Assembly: GCA_038363925.1 (NCBI GenBank)
Contig: JAQQWL010000011.1
Coordinates: forward strand, 992,001 to 1,056,000
Direction: 5' to 3'
DNA length: 64,000 nt
Source of the DNA: Apiospora phragmitis
Lineage: Eukaryota; Ascomycota; Sordariomycetes; Amphisphaeriales; Apiosporaceae
Below, piece by piece: positions 12,780-24,290 of the stretch (positions are counted from its first letter, which is position 1; the number at the start of each line of letters is the position of its first letter). The notes beneath the pieces are model-generated. The model saw only the letters and a program-made list of their open reading frames with translations. It did no database searches and was not told the origin of the DNA. The position numbers were made by a program, and so were the translations under genes.

Positions 12780-14847
12780 TAAATTTTTTAATAAGTTAAG
12801 GGGGTTTTTTTATTAAGTATATATTTATATATTTTAAAAGCGTTAAGCGTTTCTTTTTAAGCGTTTATAAGCTCGCGATTTTTTTTTAAGTATATTCGAA
12901 GTATCGATCTTCGAAGTATTCCTTTTAATTTCGTTTTTTTAAGTAATATTATTATAATTATTATAAGTTTTTTTATATTAATAAGTATACGCGCCGTCCG
13001 TTAAGAATTAATATTTAAATTTTTCCGATAATATAATTAAAATATAATTACGTAATAGGTCGTTTATTAATTTTTTAAAAAAACCATTTATATTTAAGTT
13101 TCTTTACGAAATGTTTTATATAAATATCGTATATATATAAAATTTATAAAAGTATAAAGTGTTTTTTATACGTAAAAGAGATTCGGATATCGTCCTTTAT
13201 TATATAATTACTATAAATTATTTAATTAAATTTAACCGTAATAAATATTTAATATAAATATTTTAAATCGGGGTAAAAAATATTAAAAATAACTAATTAC
13301 TTATCGATCCTTAAGTTTTTAAACTTTATAATTTTATTTATTAATTCTTTTATTAATATACTAATTAAAAGTTCATAGTTTAATAATTACGTTAATTAAT
13401 TCGTAATATTATTTATAAAGTCGTTATCGTTATTATATAAAAGTGGTTACTTCTTCCGCAGTATCGCGACATGCTCTAGTTATAGTTTTTATTTTTAAAG
13501 GTTTTTAAAAACTATTTAATACCTTTTTTATCCGTTAGGTATAAAATATACCTATTATTATAATAAATTATTTAAAATAGGTTACCGTATTTAATAATAA
13601 CGTTACTATTTTTAATAATTATTATCAAAATATTTTCTGTTTTAATAGCGTTAATGTATTATCCGTTTAATATTCGTCGGAAGTTTTTTTTCGATACTTA
13701 ATATTTTCGAACATAATATCTTTATTTTTAATAATTATAATAAATAAAGCGCTTTTTTTTATTTAAATTATTATATTTAATAATATCGAAATTTATAAGT
13801 TTATTATAATAATTATATGTTATAATATTTTTAAGCGGTATATTATTATATTAATATAATTATCCGGTATTAATTTATTATAATAGTTCGCCTTATTTCT
13901 CGCGGTATTATTTATATATACGAATATTAATTTTAATAATAAATTCTATGTATAAAAAGAAATTATTAAAAGTATTTAACCGATTAAATTTATTTTTAAT
14001 ATTTTTTTTAAGCTTTAATAATATATTATAATTTTTATAACTTCGGTATAATTTAATCGAATTATAATACGTTAGAATTCGGCTATATAAAAAGCGGTTA
14101 ATCCTTTTTATTTAAAGGTTTCGAGTTCTTTCTCCGCTTATCGTTTTTTATTAAGGTTTTAGAAAAATAATTTAAAAGCTTGCTTAAAGCTATCGTAATT
14201 TTCGAAAATTCGTTATACCTCCGCGCGGCATAACTTAACTTATTAATTATTTTTTACGAGTTTATTTAAGTAGGGTGCGAATTGTATAAATATTTTACTT
14301 TTAAAAAACGAAGCAGCGTAAATAACTCGCTAAGACGCGTTTTAAAACGTTTTTTCATAAAATTATTAATAAGCTTTAACTTAGACGAGGAAGCTTCGAA
14401 AATTCCCGCTCGTCCCGTTAAATAATATTAAAGTATTAATCTTTATACCCTTTTTAAGTACGATAAAGGTTTAAATAATACTAATAGTTATATAAAAAAG
14501 ACGTACTTTTTCGCGTAATTTATCGATATTATAGGGTATTTATTCTAAAGTATTTTTAATTCGGAGCTCGTTATACTCTTTTTTAAGCCGTGCGTAATAA
14601 TATTAATAATTAGCGTTTTTTTTACTTGAGCTTTTTAATTTATTTAATTAGCGTTAATCGGGTAGGCTCGTCGTTATTATTCTTATTATTAACCTTTGTA
14701 ATAAGGTCTCGCTAGGAGGTATTAAAGGTGACGATAGGGATCTTTCCTTATCGGACGGTGTTATTAAAGCTAGACGTAAATATAATTCTTATAATATTAT
14801 TACTCGAAGGTTTAAATAATAATTCGTAAGAATAAAAATAATTAAAA

Positions 14848-15512
14848 TATAATAAACGTTATTTAAGTTTTAAAAAAAACTTAATAAAACGTATTAAGGT
14901 TTATATTAATAATATAAAAAAGTATTTAAATATATAATAAAAGTCCGCTTTTATTAATATAATAAATAATAACTCGTAAAAACGATAATAACCGAGGTAT
15001 ATAGGTTTAAAAATATTTATAATAAAATCGTTAAGGCTATTTATTTTATTAATAAATTAAAATTAATATTTAAATTAATTATTAAAATAAAAAGTATTTA
15101 TATAAAATATATAAAAAATATTTATAATTATATATTTAATCCCTTTTTTATTAATCCGTTATTATTTAATAATCTCGCTTAAACGCGTTCGGCGCTACTT
15201 AATAATCTCCCTTAATTACGCTCGACGTTATTTAATAATTTCTCTTAATTACGCTCGGCGCTGCTTAATAATCTCCTTTAAGTGTTTATCGCGTTACGTA
15301 ACTTATTACCGGCCGCCGTCGCTTATAAGCGTATTTGTCCTATCGCTAGGCGAAATGGTATTATCTTTATTCGTTATTAAGGAAAGTTTAGCTTTATATT
15401 AATATAACTAGCGGTACGGTTTGTAGCTATAGTATCGTAGCCTAATCGGGGTATGGTAGTTCCGTGCCGGTAGGTGGGGTTCTTAGCCGTATAGTTAAGT
15501 CGGGTCGTAATA
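14848..15512 (-). repeat. LTR (A subfamily variant) with internal tandem repeat
   Basis: Begins TATAATAAACG (from TGTAACGAACG) and ends CGTAATA, 665 bp. It joins directly to mid-gag/protease sequence at 15513 (CTAAGGTATCC), matching internal positions near 10,320 and 27,320. Its U3 differs from the LTR at 5901 and holds about 3.5 copies of a roughly 34-bp repeat. Confidence 0.7.
15165..15285. repeat. Short tandem repeat in LTR U3 (about 34 bp, about 3.5 copies)
   Basis: Repeating unit contains AATAATCTC...TTAATTACGCTCGGCG with small variations. It is seen only in this LTR among those in the window. Tandem motifs in U3 can act as promoter/enhancer elements in retrotransposons; that role here is inference. 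Confidence 0.6.
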
Positions 15513-18053
15513 CTAAGGTATCCTTAAAATTATATTATATCCTGCGACGTCTATAATATTATACGTAATTCGTTTATAACGTCCTTTAATATTAACCGGA
15601 AGGTTTACGACTTTTTTCCGTACTTCTTTATCGTTATAAGTTATAAATCCTTTATCGACGGTTTTAAATTAATATAAGGCGTTTTTCTTTTATTATTCGA
15701 ATTTAAGGTAATTAACGATTTATAATAAAATATAGGTTTTTTACGTTCCGTTATCGAGTAGCGCTCTAATATAAACTCTTTTTACGCTTATTATTAATAT
15801 AATATACTCATAGATAGCTCGATTATCTATTATTTAATATAAGGACCTGTCTTAATTCGTTTATTATTATCTTTTTATAATAAGCGGCGTCTATTTTTTA
15901 AACGCTATTTTTATAAGTAATTAATACTTCTTTATAATTAATCCTCGTATTATTGCTATTATTCCTTCCGTTCTTTATAAGGCGTTTTTTAATATACCGG
16001 TAAAGGTATTTTTATACTCTTCCTTATACGAAGTACTATCCTTAATATTTAAAACTAGGTTTTTCGAATAATTCGAAATTTTATTAAGTTCGCGATAATT
16101 TATAAACGTTTATAAATTATTTAATAAATTAAAGGGGTTCTTTTATTAAGTATATATTTATATATTTTAAAAGCGTTAAGCGTTTTCTTTTAAACGTTTA
16201 TAAGCTCGCGATATTCTTTAAGCGTATTTAAAGTACTAATTTTTAAAATACTCTTTTTAATCTCGTTTTTTTAAATAATATTATCGTAATTATTATAAGT
16301 TTTTTTATATTATTAGGTATATACGCCGTCTATTAAAGACTAATGTTCGGATTTTTTTAATAATATAATTAAAATGTGGTTACGTAATAGGTCGTTTACT
16401 AATCTTTCGAGGAAACTATTCGTGTTCGAGTTTCTCCGCGAGGTGTTTTATATAGGCATCGTATATATATAAGATTTATAAGAGTGTAAAGTATTTTTTA
16501 TACGTAAAAGAGATTTAGGTATTATTCCCTACCGTATAATTATTATAAATTCTTTAGTTAAACTCGGCTATAATAAGTATTTAGTATAGATATTTTAAGT
16601 TAAGGTAAAGAATATTAAAAATGGCTAATTATTTATTAATCTTTAAATTTTTAAACTTTACGATCTTATTTCTTAATTCTTTTATTAATATATTAACTAG
16701 ACGTTTATAGTTTAGTAATTACGCTAGTTAATTTGTAATATTGTCCATAGAGTCGCTATCGTCGTTATATAGGACAGGTTACTCCCTCCACAGCATCGCG
16801 ACGCTCCGGTTATGGTCTCCACCTTTAGGGGCTTTCGGAAACCATCTAGTACTTTCTTTATCCGCTAGGTATAAGGCGCTCCTATCGTTATAATAGGCTA
16901 TTTAAAATAAATTACCGTATTTATTAATAGCGCTACTACTTTTAATAATTATTATTAAGGTATTTTTTTAATATTTAATATTTTTAAACGTAATATCCTT
17001 ATTTTTAATAGTTATAATAAATAACGCGTTACTTTTTATTTAAATTATTATATTTAATAGCGTTAAAATTTATAGGTTTATTATAATAACTATACGCTGG
17101 AATATTTTTAAGCGGTATATTATTATATTAACGTAATTATTTAATATTAATTTAAATTTAATTAGTTTATTATAATAATTCGCTTTATTTTTTACGGCGT
17201 TATTTATATATACGAGTATTAATTTTAATAGTAAATTCTATATATAAAAAGAAATTATTAAGGGTATTTAATTAATTAAATAAATTTTTAATATTTTCTT
17301 TTAAACTTTAATAATATATTATAATTTTCGTAATTTCTATATAATTTAATTAAGTTATGATACGTTAGAATTGGGCTATGTAAAAGGCGGCTAATCCTTT
17401 TTATTTAAAGGTTTCAAGTTCCCTCTCCGCCTGTCGTTTTTCGTCGGGGTTTTAAAAGAGTGATTTAAAGGCTTGCTCGAAGCTATCGTAGCTTTTAAAA
17501 ATTCGTTATACCTTTATACGGCATAGTTTAATTTATTAATCGTTTTTTACAAGTTCGTTTAAATAAGGTTCGAACTAAGCGAATACCTTATTTTTAAAAA
17601 ATAAAGTAATATAAACGATTCGTTAAGTAGCGTTTTAAAATATCCTTTTATAAAATCGTTAATAGGTTTTAATTTAAACGAAAAAGCTTCGAAAATTCTC
17701 GCTTATTTTATTAAATAATATTAAAGTATTAATCTTTATACCCTTTTTAAATATAATAAGGGTTTAAATAATATTAATAGTTATATAAAAATAACGTACT
17801 TTTTCGCGTAATTTATTAATATTATAGGGTATTTATTCTAAGGTATTTTTAATTTAGAGCTCGTTATGCTTTTTCTCGAGCCGTACGTAATAATATTAAT
17901 AATTAGCGCTTTCTTATTCGAATTCTTTAATTCGTTTAATTAGCGCTTATTAAATAAGCTTATCGTTATTATCGTTACTATTAATTTCTATAGCAGGGTC
18001 TCGCTAAGAGGTGCTAAGGGTAGCGATAAGGATCTTTCTTTATTAAACGGTAT
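15513..18053 (-). pseudogene. Gag/protease fragment of an A-subfamily gypsy, split by element B1
   Basis: Homologous to 10,320-14,760 (minus the pogo insertion) and to 27,320-29,900. The copy continues beyond the B1 insertion at 41,220-41,305, which carries the same sequence that precedes the LTR at 14848. Heavily RIP-mutated; no intact frame. Confidence 0.65.
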
Positions 18054-18689
18054 TGTTACGACCTGACCTAATTATACGGCTAAGGCCTATAAATCACCGG
18101 GCCGGATTTACGATACCCCGCCTGTGCTATAATATTACGGCCACCGACCGCGCTACTAATTATACTAATATAGACGCGCCTATATTATAAAAGCGCATAA
18201 TGATTACAACGACGGTGTCCCGAATAATAGCCGGCTAGATATAACCCCAAGGAGCAGCAAGAATAACGTTACGTGAAGGATCACGAGGATCATTAGAAAC
18301 GGCGAAGTGAGCCAGTAATTTAATTAACGAAGGGATTACCCGGGTTATTAAAATATAAAGGTGAGCTAAGTAATTTAATAAATTAATAAAAGAGGAGATT
18401 AAATATATAATAACGAACGTTTTTTATATATTTTATATAAATATTTTTTATTTTAATAATTAATTTAAATATTAATTTTAATTTATTAATAAAATAAATA
18501 GCCTTAATAACTTTATTATAAATACTTTTAAAATTTATATTATTTAATTACCTCCGTTTTTATAAATTATTATTTATTATATTAATAAAAACGATTTTTA
18601 CCGCACGTTTAAATACTTTTTTATATTATTAATATAAACCTTAATATATTTTATTAGGTTTTTTTTAAACCTAAATAATATTCGTTATA
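18054..18689 (+). repeat. 5' LTR of element B1
   Basis: 636 bp, TGTTACGACC...CGTTATA. Its 3' half is the reverse complement of the start of the A-type LTRs, while its 5' (U3) half is diverged. It is among the less degraded LTRs in the block. Confidence 0.85.
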
Positions 18690-21600
18690 TTTTAATTACT
18701 TTTATTTTTACGAATTATTATTTAAACTTTTAAATAATAACTTTATAAGAATTATATTTATATTTAGCTTTAATAATACCGCCCGATAAGGAAAGACTCT
18801 TATCGCTACTTTTAATACTTTTTAACGAAACCTTATTATAAACGTCGATAGTGATAATAACGATAATAAACTTACTTAATAAGTATTAGTTAAGCGAATT
18901 AAGGAATTTGAACAGGAGAGCGCTAATTATTAATATTATTACGTTAAGTTTAAAAAGGAGCGCGACGAGCTCCTAATTAAAGGTACCTTAGAATAAATAT
19001 TTTATAATATTAATAAGCTACGTAAAGAGATACGTTTATTTTATATAATTATTAATATTATTTAAACCTCTATTATATTAAAAAAGGGTATAAAGATTAA
19101 TACGTTAATATTTTTTAATAAGATAAGCGGAAACCTTTAAAACTTTTTTATTTAAATTAAAGCTTATTAATAATTTTATAAAAAGATATTTTAAAACGTT
19201 ATTTAACGAGTTATTTACGTCGCCTCGTTTTTTAAAAATATAATACTCGCTTAATTTAAACTTTATTTAAATAAACTCGTAAAAAATAATTAATAAGTTA
19301 AGCTATACCGCATAAAGGTATAATATATTTTTAAAAGTTAAGACGGCTTCGAGCACGCTTTTAAATCATTTTTTTAAAACCCCAACGAAAAGCGACAGGC
19401 GGAGAGGGAACTTGAAAACTTTAAGTAAAAAGGATTAGCCGCTTTTTATATAATTAAGTTCTAACGTATTATAATTTGATTAAATTATATTAAAATTATA
19501 AAAATTATAATATATTATTAAGAATTAAAAGATAATATTAAAAATAAACTTAGCTAATTTAATACCTTTAATAATTTTTTATTATATATAGAATTTATTA
19601 TTAAAATCGATACGCGTATATATTAATAACGCCGTAAAAAGCGAGGCGGATTTTAATAATAAATTAATTAAATTTAAATTAATACGGGGCGATTATATTA
19701 ATATAATTATATACCGTTTAAAAATATTACGGTATATAATTATTATAATAAGCTTATAAATTTTAACGTTATTAAATATAATAAATAAGGTAAAAAATTA
19801 CGCGGTATTTATTATAATTATTAAAAACTAAGATATTATATTTAAAAATATCGAGTATTAAAAAAAGATTTTTAATAAATTTTTAACGAATAGTAAATTA
19901 ATATTATTAAGGTAAAAAATATTTTTATAATAATTATTAAAGATAATAGCGTTATTATTAAATACGGTAGTTTATTTTAAATAATTTATTACGATAATAA
20001 ATGTATTTTTTATTTAACGGATAAGGAAAGTATCGAATAGTTTTTTAAAACCCTGGGAAGTAAAAAGGATTATAGCCGAAGCGTTATAATAACGCGAAAA
20101 AAACGATCTTTATTTTATAACGAAAATAATAATTTAATAAATAATATTACGAATTAATTAAAATAATTTATAAATTATAAACGCTTAATAAGTATATTAA
20201 TAAATAAATTAATATACGGGATTATTAAGTTTAAAAACTTAAAAATTAATAAATAATTAGTTATTTTTAATATTTTTTACCCCGATTTAAAATATTTACG
20301 TTAAGTATTTATTACGACTGGGTTTAATTAAAAAATTTATAATAATTACGCTATAAAAAATAATTTACGAATTTTTTTTATATACGAAGGATATTTTATA
20401 CTTTTATAGGTTTTGTATATATACAATACTTATATAAAATACTTCGCGGAGAAGCTCGAGTATAAATAGTTTCTTTAAAAGATCGGTAAATGACCTATTA
20501 TATAACCATACCCGGACTATATTACCGGAAAAATCTGAACGTTGACCCCTAATAAACAACGCGCGTATTTATTAATATAAAAAGATTTACAGTAATTACG
20601 ATAATATTATTTAAAAGGACGAGATTAAAGGGAGTATTTTAAAAATTAATACTTTAAATACGCTTAAAAAAAATTACGAGCTTATAAACGTTTAAAAAAA
20701 AGTATTTAATACTTTTAAAATATATAAATATATATTTAATAAAAAAACCTTTTTAATATATTAAAGAATTTATAAAGCGTTTATAAATTATTACGAACTT
20801 AATAAATTTTTAAATTATTCGAAAAACCTGGATTTTAAGTATTAAGGATAGTATTTCGTACGAGGAGAAGTATAAAAATACTTTTATTAATATATTAAGA
20901 AGCGCCTTATAAAAAACGGAGAAAATAATAGCGATAATATAAGGATTGATCGTAAGAAATTATTAATTATTTATAAGAGTAGCGTTCGGGAAACGAACGC
21001 CGCTTATTATAAAGGGATAATAAAAGGCGGACTAAGATAAGTTCCTATATTAAATAATAGATAAACGAGTTATTTATAAGTATATAATATTAATAATAGG
21101 TATAAAAAGAGTTTATATTAAGGCGTTACTCGATAGCGGAGCGTAAAGAAATTATATTTTATTACGAATCGTTAATTGCCTTAAACTCGAATAATAAGAG
21201 AAAAACGCCTTATATTAATTTAGGACTATCGATAGAGGATTTATAATTTATAACGATAAAGAAGTATAAAAGGAAGTTATAAACCTTCCGGTTAATATCG
21301 AAGAACGTTATAAACGAATTACGTGTAATATTACGGACGTTATAAACAAATTACGTGTAATATTACAGACGTTATAAGATACGATATAATTTTAAGGATA
21401 CTTTAATTACGGGTAAATAATTTTAAAATTAATTAGAGAATAGGCTAACTTTAGTAAGATATATTAAGAAGAGGTTTAATTAATGGGCAGCGGTTTAAAA
21501 AGCGACCCCTTAATAAATTTAAAGTTTTTAAAGTATATATTATTATTAAAGAGCTTAAACCGAACGTTACGATAATTATATTAAAAAAGTACCGGTAATT

Positions 21601-22919
21601 TAAAGTATTTTTTAATAAGAAATTAGAGATAGGTTTATTGCTTTATATATAATGAGATTATGAGATACCTTTTAAAAATAGGAAGGAACCCTTATTTATA
21701 CCTATATATAAATTTAATTAAAAGTACGAACAAGCCTTAAAAGAGTATATTATAAAGAATCTTGAGAAAGGAGTTATATAATTATTTACGTCGTTAGCAG
21801 GCTTCCTTATTCTTTTCGTTTTAAACAAGAGTAAGGACGAGAAACCTAAATAACGTATATTTATCGATTATTAGAAGCTTAACGAAATCATTATTAAAAA
21901 CCGGTACCCCCTTCCCCTAATCGGCGATTTATAAAATAGATTATTATACGTTAAAAGTTTTATAATATTTAACCTCTTTAATATATATAATTTAATTTGA
22001 ATTAAAAAAGGAAAAGAATAAAAAACCGCGTTTCGAATTAAGTACGGTTATTTTGAATATTAAGCTATGCCGTTTAGTTTAATTAACGTATTAATTAATT
22101 TTTCATTTATAATTAATTATATTTTATAAGAATATTTCGATAAGTTTATTATAATATACCTCGATAATATCTTTATTTATTTTAAGAATAACGAGTAGTA
22201 TCGAGAGTATGTAAAATTAATATTTTAAAAGCTATAGGACGCTAATTTATTAATTAATTTAAAAAAAAGCGAATTTTATTAACGATCCGTTACCTTCATA
22301 AGATATGTAGTATCCCTAGGCGAAATCCGAATAGAATTTTCGAAAAGTGTAATAGTTAGAGAGTGGTTTATACCTATAAGCGTTACGGAAATCAGATCTT
22401 TTTTAAGATTAGCTAATTATTATCAGATTTTCGTCCCCGGATTTAATAGAATAATAATACCCTTAATAAATTTAACGAAAAAGAACGAATTATTCTAATA
22501 AGCGAAAAAAGAGGATAAGGCCTTTTATAATATTAAAAAGCGAATCCTTAACGAATTAATACTTTGCGTAATAAACCTGTCTAAGCCTTTTAAAATTAAA
22601 ACTGACGTATCGAACTATACGATCGGAGGATAACTTAATTAACGAAACGATAACAGGAAGATATACCTGGTCGTATTCTTTTCGAAAAAGCTTAACGAAT
22701 TAAAGCTTAATTATTAAATTTATAATAAAGAGTTAATAGCTATTATTAAAGCTTATAAAAAATAAAAATATTATTTTAACGGAATAATAAAACTAATTAA
22801 GGTTTATATTAATTATAAGAACTTTATAATATTTATTATTATTAAAGAATTAAATAAACGATAAGTACGATAGTTTAAATTCTTATTAAGATTTAATCTT
22901 ATTATTATTTATTAAAAGG

Positions 22920-23602
22920 TGTAACGAACGTTATCCGGGTTCCAAAAGAAACCTAGTAAGACGTACTGGGGTTTATATTAATAATACGAAAGAGTATCTA
23001 AACGTGTAATAGAAGTCGCTTTTATCGATATAATGTGTAATAGCTGTAAGAATAAAGATAATTAAGGGGCGTAGATTTAAAGGTATTTGTAATAGAGTTA
23101 TTAAGGCTGTTTACTTTATTAATAGGTTAAGATTAGTATTTACATTAATTATTAAAGTAAAGAATATTTATATAAAATATATAGGGGACGTCCGTTATTA
23201 TATATTTAGTTTCTTTTTTTATTAATCCGTTAGGTCGCCCGTTAATTTACGGTAAGCTTGTTATTAATTTATAATAATCTATCCTTTAGATTACGGTAAT
23301 CTATTTTAATAACTTATTTAAGGCGTTATAACCCCGTAGCTCCTAGCTTATTTAGTAGCGCGGTAATCCGGTCGCTTTTTATTACGTAGTTCTTTTTTAG
23401 CTGCTCTTTTAGGTTAAGTTTATTCTTTCGTTATTTAAAATATTTTCGTAGTTATGTTTACACGTTTTTATAATATAGGGGAGTTTATATTAATATAGCT
23501 AATAATATAGTCGGTAATTATAACGTCGTAACTTAGTTAGGGTATAGTAATCTCGTTTTAGCGAGTAAGGTTTTAACCGTATAATTAAGTTAGGTTATAA
23601 TA
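22920..23602 (-). repeat. 3' LTR of element A3
   Basis: Starts TGTAACGAACG and ends GTTATAATA; 683 bp, equal in length to its partner at 30011-30693. Confidence 0.85.
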
Positions 23603-23827
23603 TTATCCTCCTTTTTCTAAATATTTTATTTTTAAAGTATCGATTTTATAAATACCCTAGTTACCCATATTATTAAGTTATAGTAGGTTTCTTTTCTTTA
23701 TTATTTTTTATTATAATATTTATTTATTATAATTAGTCGTATTAAAAAATCTCGGTTTAAAAAAACTATTACGTATTTAATTTTTATTATTAATATGGAA
23801 TTTATAGGTAACTTAATTAGTATATCC

Positions 23828-24290
23828 TGTACTCGTTATTTTCGTTAGAACCTGGCTTATCGTATAAACGAGAAGTCGTTTCGCTATTCGGAGTGTATTC
23901 GAGTTAGTCGTTTTTGCGATGGTATTTTTATTACGTCGGTTTTAACGAGGCTAGCCGCTTAATAGAAAAAATTAGAGGCGGAGGAGTCGGACGTAGAAAA
24001 AGTTTTATTCTTTTTATAGACGTAGCTATTTACCGCCTTAAGTCGTTTAGCCCGCCTTTATTATATAAAGAAAGTTATGGTAAAAAAGCGTTTAGAGGCG
24101 TTTCGTTAGGGAATATAAGAGCTAAATAAAAAGGACGGTATTTTTTCCTCGATTATTAATTAAAAAAACTTCGTTTTTAATAACCTATATTTTTTAAGTA
24201 TTTTTAAAGATATTAATTAATCGTTTTTTAATTTAGCGGGTTTTTTAAAGCTTAGGCCGTTAATTTTTATAGGGGAAGCTTTTTTTTAAA
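23828..24290 (+). pseudogene. Antisense Zn2Cys6-like/coiled-coil ORF relic in element A3
   Basis: Best-preserved copy of the accessory frame, opposite in sense to gag-pol, between chromodomain and 3' LTR. Cluster codons lie at 23828 (TGT), 23837 (TAT), 23858 (TAT), 23885 (TAT), 23894 (TGT) and 23915 (TGC): spacing 2-6-8-2-6, as in fungal Zn(II)2Cys6 domains, with three Cys kept and three turned to Tyr. One frame then continues for more than 120 codons, broken only by TAA/TAG of RIP type: KKLEAEESDVEK, then LSRLARLYYIKK, then ELNKKDG. The open frame at 23914-24129 is a shadow in another register. Confidence 0.6.

Larger units (their letters stand above)
7320..14760 (-). pseudogene. RIP-mutated gag-pol of A-subfamily chromovirus
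   Basis: Reverse-complement reading gives decayed gag, aspartic protease (near 10,550), reverse transcriptase with the YLDD-box region near 9,540-9,580, RNase H, integrase and chromodomain. It is interrupted at 10919-12779 by a pogo-type transposon. Order PR-RT-RH-IN-chromodomain marks a Ty3/gypsy chromovirus. Stop codons occur throughout; no functional protein. The left (pol) and right (gag) parts may come from different copies. Confidence 0.7.

Noticed and set aside
18054..18689. Separate solo LTR of an unrelated family
   Set aside because: Its 3' half is the reverse complement of the A-type LTR start, and it pairs with 32907-33002 plus 40674-41214.
23914..24129. Open 71-residue frame in the A3 element
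   Set aside because: Different register from the Zn2Cys6-like frame that runs through the same bases; a shadow.
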